From Dysgonamonadaceae bacterium (lineage in GTDB: Bacteria; Bacteroidota; Bacteroidia; Bacteroidales; Azobacteroidaceae), in assembly GCA_031276105.1 (NCBI GenBank), contig JAISNS010000108.1, forward strand, positions 1 through 10,342: a stretch of DNA of 10,342 bases. The letters run 5' to 3'. The translations under genes were made by a program, and so were the position numbers. Of the stretch, positions 1 to 7,860 are shown piece after piece; the stretch's first letter is position 1, and every line of letters begins with the position of its first letter. The notes under the pieces were generated by a model. The model was not told the DNA's origin, did no database searches, and was given only the letters and a program-made list of their open reading frames with translations.

Positions 1-5
1 AAAAA

Positions 6-36
6 TTTGCAGATTAAAAATAACCGCGTACCTTTG
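6..36 (+). promoter_or_regulatory. Bacteroidetes-type promoter of the tetR gene
   Basis: TTTG at 6-9 and TACCTTTG at 29-36 are separated by 19 bases. This matches the known Bacteroidetes primary sigma factor consensus (TTTG, N19-21, TAnnTTTG). Transcription should begin a few bases after 36, giving a leader of roughly 20 bases before the ATG at 62. The -7 element directly abuts a palindrome (37-52), so a repressor bound there would cover the start point. Confidence 0.8.
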
Positions 37-52
37 CAGAGTTTTTGCTCTG
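37..52. promoter_or_regulatory. Candidate TetR operator O1 (autoregulatory)
   Basis: CAGAGTTTTTGCTCTG is an inverted repeat with 5-base arms and a 6-base spacer. It begins one base after the -7 element and so covers the transcription start of the regulator gene. Almost the same palindrome occurs twice more, at 676-691 and 709-724, in front of the efflux genes. Three copies at exactly the expected control points support a specific operator. Its assignment to the adjacent TetR protein is inferred. Confidence 0.72.
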
Positions 53-61
53 TTATTTATA

Positions 62-655
62 ATGAAGGATACGAAAGAACATATTACCAGGACAGCGTTT
101 TTGCTCTTTTTGCAAAAGAGTTATAAAGCGGTAACTTTGAAAGACATAATCTCCGCGACAGGTCTTTCAAACGGTGCTTTTTATCATTATTTCGAGAGCA
201 AGGAACAACTTTTCAAGGAATTAGTAAACACCTACTTACTCCGTTTCGCCCGTCAAATATATGAATATTATCCTAAAGATTCGCTCTGGAATTTTATTCA
301 GGACACATTGAACGACACGGAAGATATTCACAAGAAAATAGATGAGTTTCTGATGCAGGGAGACGGATATAACTATCTTTTTTTCATGTTTGAAGCGATG
401 CGGCAATTTCCTGAAATACAGGTGGAAGTCAATCAGATTCATAAACTGGAGTTCGCAGCATGGGTAGAAATCATTGATATAGCCAGGGCAAAAGGCGAAA
501 TCAGGACGGAACTTCCTACCGAACTTGTCGCACGAATGTTTATCTATATGCCCGACGGCTCGTATATGGATTTTATGCTCGATAAAAATCTGACGAAGTA
601 CAGGCTTGGGCACAGACGGTTATGGGAAGGATTATATAATATGTTAAAAGCATGA
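62..655 (+). CDS. TetR/AcrR-family transcriptional repressor of the adjacent efflux operon
   Basis: This 197-residue protein has TetR-family size and layout. An N-terminal DNA-binding domain occupies about residues 1-55. The helix-turn-helix lies at 25-44, ending in the typical GAFYHYFESKEQLF stretch that joins the recognition helix to helix 4. The rest is a helical ligand-binding and dimerization domain, poorly conserved as usual for the family. The start at 62 is the first ATG after the promoter and lies 9 bases past operator O1; no clear Shine-Dalgarno is seen, as is common in this phylum. It is followed after 112 bases by TolC, adaptor and RND genes in the same direction, the standard context of a local pump repressor (compare AcrR). 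The palindromes at its own promoter and before the channel gene suggest it represses both itself and the pump until a toxic ligand releases it. The ligand cannot be told from sequence. The gene is visibly more A/T-rich than the pump genes. Confidence 0.9.
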   Translation: MKDTKEHITRTAFLLFLQKSYKAVTLKDIISATGLSNGAFYHYFESKEQLFKELVNTYLLRFARQIYEYYPKDSLWNFIQDTLNDTEDIHKKIDEFLMQGDGYNYLFFMFEAMRQFPEIQVEVNQIHKLEFAAWVEIIDIARAKGEIRTELPTELVARMFIYMPDGSYMDFMLDKNLTKYRLGHRRLWEGLYNMLKA

Positions 656-674
656 ATATATTTTTTGTACTTGT

Positions 675-699
675 ACAGAGTTTTCGCTCTGTTTTTTTT
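675..699 (+). promoter_or_regulatory. Candidate operator O2, possibly also the tetR terminator
   Basis: The palindrome CAGAGTTTTCGCTCTG lies at 676-691, 20 bases past the tetR stop codon. With one flanking base on each side (ACAGAG/CTCTGT) it forms a 6-base-pair stem with a 6-base loop. It is followed directly by a run of T at 693-699, which is the form of a weak intrinsic terminator on the + strand. It differs from O1 by a single base in the spacer. Its centre is 33 bases from that of O3, about three helical turns, so two dimers could bind on the same face of the DNA. Confidence 0.65.
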
Positions 700-708
700 G
701 AAGATATA

Positions 709-724
709 CAGAGTGTTTACTCTG
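709..724. promoter_or_regulatory. Candidate TetR operator O3 upstream of the efflux operon
   Basis: CAGAGTGTTTACTCTG repeats the arms and spacer length of O1 and O2; here the inner T/A pair also matches, giving 6-base arms. It ends 43 bases before the channel ATG at 768. No clean TTTG/TAnnTTTG promoter was found in 656-767. The operon promoter is therefore either divergent from consensus in this A/T-rich stretch, or the pump is read through from the tetR promoter. The two operators mark the most likely control zone. Confidence 0.68.
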
Positions 725-767
725 ACGTCAGAACGGGAAAATAATATTTAATTTTATAATAAAATTT

Positions 768-2135
768 ATGACAGTAAAAAGAACAAAAGCAATTATCATC
801 TGCATAACAATTATTTATGCAGGGATGAGCGAAGCTCGAAGCCAGTCGGCGACGCTGACGCTCAAAAAATGTCTGGAATATGCCGTAGAGAGTAGCCACT
901 CTATGACGAAAGTACGCATGGAAAGTGTAGAAGCCTCCGCAAAGACAAAGCAAACGCGCTCCTCCATTTTGCCTCAAGTCGATGCTTCGGTTTCGCTGAC
1001 TGATAATCTGGCTATTCCGGTGGTGATGCTGCCGGGCGAAATCATCGGACAATCCGGAGAAATGATCCCCGCAGAACTTGGCGTACCCTACGAAGCAGGT
1101 CTTACGGTACAGTTAAGTCAGGTCATTTTTAATCCTGCGCTGTTTACCGGAATCAAGGCTGCCCGAAGCGTAGAAGAACTGATGCTGCTGAAAACCAAAA
1201 TGACGAAAGAACAACTGATTTACGACGTCGCTTCGGTCTATTACGACATTCTGCACAGTATGCAGGAACTGGAAAGCATTTCCGCCAATCTCAATTTGCA
1301 GGACTCGCTTTATGCGAAAACCGACTTGCGGGTAAGGGAAGACCTCGCACGGGAGATTGACCGAGATAGAATCCGGATAAATATCAGCGATTTGAAAGTC
1401 AGGCAAGCGCGCCTTAATACCGTTATCGAACAGCAAAAAAGATATTTGCAGGTATTGACAGGGATGCCGCCGAACGAAAATTTTTCACTGGACAATTCCG
1501 TATTGACGGAAACCGGTTTCCCGGAAAAGCGCCTGTTATACGATGAAAACAGCCTTTCCCAAAAAACGGAACTCGCTGTGCTGAAACACCGGAAACAACT
1601 GAACAGAATGGAATTGAAAGCAACTCAAATGCAGTATCTGCCTACGCTTTCGCTGGTTGCTTCGGGAGCGTATCAGTTTCAGTCGGAGAGATTTCAGTTG
1701 AATGATAAAACACACTGGTTCAAATCCGCCTTTGTCGGCTTACGATTGAATATCCCGCTTTTCGACGGCGTTTCAAAACATCATAACTCGAAGCAAATCA
1801 AATTGCAGGGGATGATGCTGGACAACGATATTGATTACGCCGAACAGTCTATCCGCATGGAACAGAAAAATGCCATGTCTGAACTGATCGTCAGCCACCA
1901 ATCGGCAAAATCGCAGGAAGAAAATCTCCGACTTGCCGAAAAAGTCTATGACCGGAGTCGAATGTTGTATCAGGAAGGGTTATACAATGTTACCGACTTG
2001 CTGCAAACCGAAACTTCGTTGCGTGAAGCGCAGATTGCCCATATTTCGGAACTTATACGCTTCAAAAAAGCCGAATTAAACTGGATGAAAGCGGAGGGAA
2101 CTTTGGAGAAATTAATGAATAATTCAAATAAATAA
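768..2135 (+). CDS. TolC-like outer-membrane efflux channel (OEP family)
   Basis: This 455-residue protein has the usual length for the outer membrane efflux protein family. An N-terminal signal peptide (basic KRTK, hydrophobic core about 8-18) has likely cleavage around residues 23-27. There follow two related OEP halves, roughly 30-225 and 250-450. Each begins with the long amphipathic helices of the periplasmic tunnel; the first opens with LTLKKCLEYAVESS and the second half carries the NIPLFDG strand motif. The C-terminal region LYQEGLYNVTDLLQTETSLREAQ is the conserved helix typical of these channels. No lipobox cysteine is seen at the signal-peptide end, so it is probably not a lipoprotein. 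It should trimerize in the outer membrane and form the exit duct for the adaptor and RND pump encoded just downstream. The gap to the next gene is 10 bases, which supports co-transcription. The substrate is unknown. Confidence 0.93.
   Translation: MTVKRTKAIIICITIIYAGMSEARSQSATLTLKKCLEYAVESSHSMTKVRMESVEASAKTKQTRSSILPQVDASVSLTDNLAIPVVMLPGEIIGQSGEMIPAELGVPYEAGLTVQLSQVIFNPALFTGIKAARSVEELMLLKTKMTKEQLIYDVASVYYDILHSMQELESISANLNLQDSLYAKTDLRVREDLAREIDRDRIRINISDLKVRQARLNTVIEQQKRYLQVLTGMPPNENFSLDNSVLTETGFPEKRLLYDENSLSQKTELAVLKHRKQLNRMELKATQMQYLPTLSLVASGAYQFQSERFQLNDKTHWFKSAFVGLRLNIPLFDGVSKHHNSKQIKLQGMMLDNDIDYAEQSIRMEQKNAMSELIVSHQSAKSQEENLRLAEKVYDRSRMLYQEGLYNVTDLLQTETSLREAQIAHISELIRFKKAELNWMKAEGTLEKLMNNSNK
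888..903. promoter_or_regulatory. Possible intragenic operator-like palindrome
   Basis: GAGAGTAGCCACTCTA lies inside the channel gene. It keeps the inner operator arms (AGAGT, four bases, ACTCT) with the same geometry as O3 but lacks the outermost C/G pair. It is about 172 bases from O3. It could be an auxiliary site for looping, or chance, since it encodes ordinary residues of the first OEP helix. Confidence 0.25.
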
Positions 2136-2145
2136 AGTAGATAAA

Positions 2146-3222
2146 ATGAACTCAAAACATTTTTTTTCAGTAGCCATAAGCGTGCTACTCATCGTGTTGA
2201 TTGTCGTGATATTGATCGGCAACAAAAAGGAAATCGACCGCAAAGCCCGACTGTCGCTGGAAGTAAACACTGTGATTCCGGTGAATGTTACGCAGCCGCA
2301 ATGGACGGAAATCAATCCGTCAATCACGGCGACCGGTAAAATTGTGGCGGACAACAGCCTCGTTATTACTTCCAAAACGCAGGGAACTGTATTGGCAAAA
2401 TACAGGAAAACAGGCGACCGGGTAACGAAAGGAACACCGGTTGCCAAAGTCGAAGACCAATTAATACTGGAGGGTTTGCGTGTCGCCGAATCCGGTTATG
2501 CAAAGGCAAAAAAGGACGCCGAACGCTACGAATCGCTGCAGAAAGCCGGCGCAGTAACAAAATCGGAAACCGAAGCCATGCAACTGGCATTGAAAAATGC
2601 GGAACAGCAGGTATTCGATTTGAAAGACCGTTTACAAAATACGGTATTGTCGGCTCCTGTTTCCGGCGTACTGGAAAATGTCATGGTTGAAGAAGGCAGT
2701 CTGGTTGCTCCGGGAATGGCTGTTGCAGAAATTATTGACCCGACGCGCCTGAAAATGGAAATCTCCGTGACGGAAAAGGAAGTAATCCGGCTCCGGAGGG
2801 GACAAACGGTGCGCATCACTTCCGATGTTTTCGAAAATAAGACATTTGAAGGACAAATTCAGGTCGTAGGCGTTCAGGGGAACGACGCGATGAGTTACAA
2901 AGTGGAAATCGCCATCTCTGCTTCGGACGACTTGAAACCGGGCATGTTTGCCGTGGCGCATATCGAATCCGGCGCTGCAAACAATGAAAAGAAACTCGTG
3001 ATTGACCGGCGCTGTATTGTCGGAGGATTGAAAAATCCGAAAGTTTACACGGTATCGGGCGATAAAGCCTCTCTGCGTTCCATTGTTGTCGGACTTGTTA
3101 CCGACAGTCAGGTAGAAGTGATAAACGGTTTAACCGAAAACGAAACCGTTGTTCTCGACGGACAAATCAACTTGACGGAAGGAGCAAAAATCTCAGTAAT
3201 TAAAAATGAATTTGTAAAATGA
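2146..3222 (+). CDS. Periplasmic adaptor (membrane fusion protein) of the RND efflux pump
   Basis: This 358-residue HlyD/AcrA-type protein bridges the inner-membrane pump and the outer-membrane channel. Residues 6-25 form a single hydrophobic helix followed by NKK, acting as a signal anchor; there is no lipobox cysteine, unlike AcrA. The first lipoyl (barrel-sandwich) half is at about 65-105, with the GTVLAKYRKTGDRVTKGTPV pattern. A short alpha-helical coiled-coil hairpin spans about 107-165. The second lipoyl half (APVSGVLENVMVEEGSLVAPG) is at 170-198, the beta-barrel at about 203-275 and the membrane-proximal domain at 283-350. The start at 2146 is the first ATG after the channel stop and gives a complete anchor helix. 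The stop codon overlaps the start of the pump gene (ATGA), implying translational coupling and matched synthesis of adaptor and pump. Confidence 0.93.
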   Translation: MNSKHFFSVAISVLLIVLIVVILIGNKKEIDRKARLSLEVNTVIPVNVTQPQWTEINPSITATGKIVADNSLVITSKTQGTVLAKYRKTGDRVTKGTPVAKVEDQLILEGLRVAESGYAKAKKDAERYESLQKAGAVTKSETEAMQLALKNAEQQVFDLKDRLQNTVLSAPVSGVLENVMVEEGSLVAPGMAVAEIIDPTRLKMEISVTEKEVIRLRRGQTVRITSDVFENKTFEGQIQVVGVQGNDAMSYKVEIAISASDDLKPGMFAVAHIESGAANNEKKLVIDRRCIVGGLKNPKVYTVSGDKASLRSIVVGLVTDSQVEVINGLTENETVVLDGQINLTEGAKISVIKNEFVK

Positions 3223-6200
3223 AAATCGTTAAATTATCCATTCAACGACCGAGTATTGTCGTTGTAACATTTGCAGTACTGCTGTTTTTCGGCTTTTTCT
3301 CTTACCTGAATCTCAACAAGGAACTGTTTCCCAATATGTCGTATCCGTTGATGACGGTATCGACCGCATATCCGGGCGGAGGACCTCAGGAAGTGGAAAG
3401 CGCCGTTACGAAACCGCTCGAAAATGCGCTCGCATCGCTCGAAGGAATCAAATATATATCGAGCATTTCGATGGAAAACTTTTCGGTCGTGATGATTGAA
3501 TTTCGCATGGGAACGGACGTTGACAAAATTTTGCAGGAGGCGCAACGGAAAATTAATGCCATCCGCCGGACTTTGCCCGATGGAGTAAAAGAATCGTCGC
3601 TCGCTAAAATCAATATCAGCGATTTGCCGGTGCTTAATATCGGCGCGACGAGCGGGATGCCGCCAAGTGATTTCTACGATTTCGTCAAGAACGAAGTGAA
3701 ACCCGCAATCGAACAGATCCCCGGCGTGGCTGCCGTTCAACTGGCGGGAGGCAGCGAGCGGGAAATTCAGGTGAACATCGACGGGGAACGGATGAAAGCC
3801 TTCGGTCTGTCCATCCTGCAGGTGAGTAACACGCTGATTAATTCCAATCTCGATTTTCCTGCCGGAAAAGTGAAAGACGACCGCCAACAGGTGATGATTC
3901 GTCTGGCGGGAAAATATACTTCGACGGAAGATATCGAAAACGTGGCGCTGAAAGTTACAGCCGACGGCGCGACGGTGCGCGTGAAAGATATTGCCGACGT
4001 CGCCGATGCACAAAAGGAAACGACCACCATCAACCGTGTGGATAACCGGACGTCTGTCGGGATTATGATACAGCGCCAGCCGGACGCCAACACGGTGGAA
4101 GTGTGCCGTCAGGTGGAAAGCCATCTGGACAAAATGAAAGCAGCAAATCACGACAAGGAACTGAATTTTATTATCGCCCTCAACGAATCGGAATTTACGG
4201 TCGAAGCCGCCGATTCGGTGATAAACGATTTGCTGCTGGCGGCGCTTTTGGTTGCCATTGCCATGCTGCTCTTCCTGCACAGTTTCCGCAATTCGCTGAT
4301 TGTACTTGTTTCAATTCCCGCGTCGCTGGTGGCTACATTTATCGTGATGTATCTCATGGGACTTACGCTTAATCTGATGACTTTGCTCGGATTGTCGCTG
4401 GTTGTCGGCATTCTGGTGGACGACGCCATTGTGGTTATCGAAAATATTCACCGTCATCTGGAAATGGGGAAAAACCGCGTTCAGGCTGCCTACGACGGAC
4501 TGAAGGAAATCGGCGCAACTGTCGTGTCCATTACTTTGGTGCTGGTCGTTGTATTTGTTCCCATAACATTTACACAATCTCTTGTTTCCGAATTGTTCCG
4601 TCAATTTTGCGTTACGGTGGCGACGGCGACTTTGCTCAGCCTTTTAGCCTCGTTTACGCTTGTTCCGTGGCTTTCGTCGCGCATAGGGAAAATCGAACAC
4701 ATCAATTCCAAACGGTGGTGGGGAAAAATAATCACCGGTTTTGAAAGTGGAATAAACCGTTTCGCAGAAAGCACAGTGTCGCTGCTGCAATGGTCGTTCC
4801 GGCACAAAGTCATTGTGTTCGGCGTTACCCTTGCGCTGTTTGCCGCTTCGCTGTCGCTTTTTTCATTCGGACTAATCGGCGAAGAAATGATGAGCATCGG
4901 CGATCGGGGCGAATTTTTCATCGAACTGGAATTGCCCAAGAACGCCACCATCGAACAAACGAACCGTGTGGCATATCAGGTAGAAAACATCATCCGGAGC
5001 AGTCCGGCGGTGAAATCAGTGTTTACCACGGTCGGCGCTTCCGATTTGGGACAGCCGCAGGCGAATATGGCGGATATTTTTGTGAAAATGGCGCCGTTTG
5101 ACCGGCGAAACATAACCGCGCCCGACCTTGCCCGCGAGGTGAAACTGACGCTGCAAAGCGCTGTTGTCGGCGCCAAAATACGCACGGCGGTCAGCGGAAT
5201 CACAGGCGGGAAAGAAGACACGCCCATCGAGTTGTATGCAGTCGGGAACAACCTCGATTCGCTGATTGCGACCGCCGACCGTATCCGCGAAAAGATGTCC
5301 GCCATTCCGGGCGTGGTGGACGCCAAAAGTTCGGTCGAAGGCGGCAATCCCGAAATACATATCCTGCCCGACCGCTCGAAAATGGCGACGCTCGGCATTT
5401 CGTTCGACATGCTCGGAGCGGCTTTGAGCAACGCTTTCAACGGTAATCAGGACGCCAAATTCAAAAAAGACAACAACGAATGGGACATCAACATCCGGCT
5501 GGCAGATTTCGACCGTAAAAATATCGAAGACGTGAAGAATTTTGCCCTGCAAAACCTGCGCGGCGAAATGATACGCCTCAGCCAGTTTGCCGAAGTATCC
5601 GAAAGCGAAGGAACAACACGTCTCGACCGCCGCAACCGCATGTCGTCGGTAACTCTCAACTGTCAGGTGGCCGGACGCCCGGTGGGGACAGTCGGAAACG
5701 ACCTCAAGGCAATGATTTCCGAAATCCGTTTGCCCGAAGGCGTCAGCATCGAATACGGCGGCGAGATCGCCGTGCAGGACGATGCTTTCGGAACGCTCGG
5801 ATTTGCCCTGCTGGTGTCTGTTTTGCTGGTTTATCTGATAATGGTTGTGCTGTACGACAACTATATCCGTCCCTTTGTCGTGCTGTTTTCCATCCCGCTG
5901 GCGCTGACAGGCGCGTTGTTTGCCCTGGCGCTTTCCATGCAAACGTTAAGCGTGTTCACGATGCTGGGCTTGATTATGCTCGTGGGACTTGTCGCCAAAA
6001 ACGCCATTATCGTGGTCGATTTTGCCGGACAACTTCAACAAAACGGCATGGAAGTGAAAGAAGCTCTCGTCGAAGCAACCCGTAAACGCTTCCGTCCGAT
6101 TATAATGACTACGCTGGCAATCATCGTCGGCATGTTGCCCATTGCCCTCGCGAAAGGCGCGGGAGCCGAATGGAAAAACGGTCTGGGCTGGGCGCTTATC

Positions 6201-6305
6201 GGCGGGCTGATAAGTTCAATGGTGTTGACGCTGGTAGTCGTCCCGCTGGTGTATCTGATTTTCGACAGGAAAAGAGACAGAACAGGAAGATGTAAAGATG
6301 AATAA
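3219..6305 (+). CDS. RND-family (AcrB/HAE-1-like) inner-membrane efflux transporter
   Basis: This 1028-residue protein has the full length and duplicated architecture of RND drug exporters: TM1 near residues 10-30, a large periplasmic porter/docking loop, TM2-7, a second loop and TM8-12. The proton-relay residues are present: the Asp pair D401-D402 in TM4 (GILVDDAIVVIEN, equivalent to AcrB D407/D408) and K927 in TM10 (GLVAKNAIIVVDF, equivalent to K940). It should therefore be an active proton antiporter. It works as a trimer with the adaptor and channel encoded just upstream. The start codon overlaps the adaptor stop. Metal-pump (CusA-type) specificity is not suggested: the general look is that of multidrug/hydrophobe exporters, but the true substrate is not visible. 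No frameshift or truncation is seen. Confidence 0.95.
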   Translation: MKIVKLSIQRPSIVVVTFAVLLFFGFFSYLNLNKELFPNMSYPLMTVSTAYPGGGPQEVESAVTKPLENALASLEGIKYISSISMENFSVVMIEFRMGTDVDKILQEAQRKINAIRRTLPDGVKESSLAKINISDLPVLNIGATSGMPPSDFYDFVKNEVKPAIEQIPGVAAVQLAGGSEREIQVNIDGERMKAFGLSILQVSNTLINSNLDFPAGKVKDDRQQVMIRLAGKYTSTEDIENVALKVTADGATVRVKDIADVADAQKETTTINRVDNRTSVGIMIQRQPDANTVEVCRQVESHLDKMKAANHDKELNFIIALNESEFTVEAADSVINDLLLAALLVAIAMLLFLHSFRNSLIVLVSIPASLVATFIVMYLMGLTLNLMTLLGLSLVVGILVDDAIVVIENIHRHLEMGKNRVQAAYDGLKEIGATVVSITLVLVVVFVPITFTQSLVSELFRQFCVTVATATLLSLLASFTLVPWLSSRIGKIEHINSKRWWGKIITGFESGINRFAESTVSLLQWSFRHKVIVFGVTLALFAASLSLFSFGLIGEEMMSIGDRGEFFIELELPKNATIEQTNRVAYQVENIIRSSPAVKSVFTTVGASDLGQPQANMADIFVKMAPFDRRNITAPDLAREVKLTLQSAVVGAKIRTAVSGITGGKEDTPIELYAVGNNLDSLIATADRIREKMSAIPGVVDAKSSVEGGNPEIHILPDRSKMATLGISFDMLGAALSNAFNGNQDAKFKKDNNEWDINIRLADFDRKNIEDVKNFALQNLRGEMIRLSQFAEVSESEGTTRLDRRNRMSSVTLNCQVAGRPVGTVGNDLKAMISEIRLPEGVSIEYGGEIAVQDDAFGTLGFALLVSVLLVYLIMVVLYDNYIRPFVVLFSIPLALTGALFALALSMQTLSVFTMLGLIMLVGLVAKNAIIVVDFAGQLQQNGMEVKEALVEATRKRFRPIIMTTLAIIVGMLPIALAKGAGAEWKNGLGWALIGGLISSMVLTLVVVPLVYLIFDRKRDRTGRCKDE

Positions 6306-6438
6306 CGTATATAAAATAAAGAGACTTTCAACCGTACTGTTTTTGTTTTCGTATTTCACTTTATCCGCGCAAACGGAAATTAAAGTACGGCAATATGAAT
6401 ATCCGATCAGCGTGGAAGAAGCCTGCAGATTCAAGTAG
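6298..6438 (+). pseudogene. Truncated secreted-protein stump after the efflux operon
   Basis: This small frame of 46 codons starts at an ATG overlapping the last codons of the RND gene in the +1 frame. That start position suggests it was once the next gene of the operon. Residues 1-25 form a good signal peptide: basic KIKR, then the hydrophobic core LSTVLFLFSYFTLSA, ending in AQ. About 20 mature residues follow and include ISVEEA, faintly like the opening of an OEP-type helix (S/T-L-E-E-A). It ends at TAG (6436-6438). None of the frames in the remaining 93 bases before the rseP stop continues a recognizable protein, so the rest has probably been deleted. A genuine tiny secreted peptide is the alternative. 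Confidence 0.45.
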
Positions 6439-6531
6439 CGAATGCAACTTTTCTCATTCCTGAATAAACTTTTTCCATTTCTGTATGGCTCTACTGCCGG
6501 GATACATGTCAGATATAGAACGAAATACCGG
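6439..6531. other. Short convergent intergenic region, no terminator recognised
   Basis: This 93-base gap separates the small + strand frame from the 3' end of rseP on the - strand. I looked for a stem followed by a T-run in either direction and saw none. Any deletion breakpoint that shortened the upstream frame would lie near here. Confidence 0.4.
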
Positions 6532-7854
6532 TTATTTGAATACCGCCCGGATAATGTCCATGCCGTTTGCATAAAGTATCAGCGCCATCAGCAATATCAT
6601 TCCGGTCATTTGAGCGTATTCTAAAAATTTATCGCTGGGTTTGCGACCGGAAACGACTTCGTAGAGCAGAAACATCACATGACCGCCGTCCAGCGCCGGA
6701 ACAGGCAACAGGTTCATTATTCCCAAAATAATGGACAGGAAAGCCGTCATGCTCCAGAAAGCAACCCAGTTCCACTGTTCGGGAAAAATACCGGCGATCG
6801 TACCGAATCCGCCGACGCTTTGCGCCCCTTCTTTGGTAAAAAGGTACTTCAATCCTTTCAGATATTCCTGCGCTATTTCAATTCCCATCCGAATACCGGC
6901 AGGAAAAGCGGCAAAGAAACCGTAATGCTTTTGCACGGTTTCGTAAATAAGGTATGGCGATCGCAACGCCACGCCGATTTTACCGGATTCGTTTGGCGTA
7001 ATTGAGATATCCAGCGCTTCTCCCTGACGATAAAGGTGTAAGGTGATTTCTTTTTCTTTGTTTTCCGCTAAAAGCGTACTGATTTCTCCGGCGGCTATTC
7101 CGTCGATTTCATTAACGCCCGTAATACTGTCGCCCGGTTCCAATCCGGCTTTCGATGCCGGAGCGCCTCCGCTTATCTTTTCTACAACAAATGGATAACG
7201 GTAATCAATATGCGTTTTTTCCATCAGATTTTTTGTGCTAAAACCTATCGGAATCGGAATGGTTACCTTTTCTCCTTTTCTCAAAACCGTTACTTCTTTG
7301 GCTTCAATCAAGTTGAGCAATTCGCTTCGGACATCGACCATTTCGATAGATATTCCATCGTATGAAACAGGGATATCTCCATTTTCAAAGCCGGCTTCAC
7401 GGAAGGTTTCGTTGTAGGTAAATCCCATTTTTACATTGCTTGCCGGAAGGTATTTTTCGCCCCATGCAAATGCTATCATGGCGTAAATGAAGAACGCCAG
7501 AATGAAATTCATCAATACTCCGCCTACCATAATCAGCAAACGTTGTCCGGCCGGTTTTGTCCGGAACTCCCACGGTTGAGGCGCCTGTTTCAACGCTTCC
7601 TTGTCCATGCTTTCGTCGATCATGCCGGAAATTTTCACAAAACCGCCCAACGGCACCCAACCGATACCGTATTCGGTTTCGCTGTTTTTCGGTTTATATT
7701 TAAACAGGCTAAACCACGGATTGAAAAACAAATAGAATTTTTCGACCCGTACGTTGAACACGCGGGCAAAAAGAAAATGTCCGCACTCGTGAATAATCAC
7801 CAAAATAGATAAACTTAGAATTAATTGTAATGCTTTTATCAGTATTGTTTCCAT
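6532..7854 (-). CDS. rseP: RseP-type site-2 intramembrane zinc metalloprotease
   Basis: This 440-residue M50 protease is close in length to E. coli RseP (450). The zinc motif HECGH is at residues 22-26 in the first TM helix, and the matching NLLPVPALDGG motif, with the third ligand D389, is in the third. The GWVPLGGFVKISG loop at 65-77 is typical of the family. Two periplasmic PDZ-like domains lie between: a diverged first one (about 140-205) and a clearer second (about 222-285, with APASKAGLEPGD). TM segments fall at about 5-30, 105-130, 365-385 and 410-435. The enzyme cleaves membrane-embedded substrates, classically anti-sigma factors and leftover signal peptides. No anti-sigma gene is in this window, so the local substrate is unknown. 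It starts 6 bases after the dxr stop, so it is surely co-transcribed with dxr, a gene pair conserved widely in bacteria. Confidence 0.95.
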   Translation of the reverse strand: METILIKALQLILSLSILVIIHECGHFLFARVFNVRVEKFYLFFNPWFSLFKYKPKNSETEYGIGWVPLGGFVKISGMIDESMDKEALKQAPQPWEFRTKPAGQRLLIMVGGVLMNFILAFFIYAMIAFAWGEKYLPASNVKMGFTYNETFREAGFENGDIPVSYDGISIEMVDVRSELLNLIEAKEVTVLRKGEKVTIPIPIGFSTKNLMEKTHIDYRYPFVVEKISGGAPASKAGLEPGDSITGVNEIDGIAAGEISTLLAENKEKEITLHLYRQGEALDISITPNESGKIGVALRSPYLIYETVQKHYGFFAAFPAGIRMGIEIAQEYLKGLKYLFTKEGAQSVGGFGTIAGIFPEQWNWVAFWSMTAFLSIILGIMNLLPVPALDGGHVMFLLYEVVSGRKPSDKFLEYAQMTGMILLMALILYANGMDIIRAVFK

Positions 7855-7860
7855 AAAATT

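Noticed and set aside
656..767. A dedicated consensus promoter for the channel-adaptor-pump operon
   Set aside because: Near matches such as TAATTTTA (749-756) lack the final G and a TTTG at proper spacing. The region is too A/T-rich to call one.
3234..4280. A 348-codon open frame on the - strand opposite the RND gene
   Set aside because: It lies wholly opposite a clear RND transporter, its translation is rich in His, Phe and Arg with no recognisable domain, and it has no promoter or operon context. It is a reading-frame shadow.
5016..5942. A 308-codon open frame on the - strand opposite the second half of the RND gene
   Set aside because: Same reasoning: it is antisense to conserved RND coding sequence and its composition is unlike a natural protein.
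6332..6390. Inverted repeat CCGTACT / AGTACGG as a terminator for the efflux operon
   Set aside because: The arms are separated by 45 bases, lie inside the small signal-peptide frame, and no T-run follows the second arm. Chance is more likely.
6442..6624. Continuation of the 46-codon frame past its TAG as a 60-codon + strand frame
   Set aside because: Most of it is antisense to the conserved rseP 3' end, and the translation shows no similarity to a secreted or OEP-type protein.
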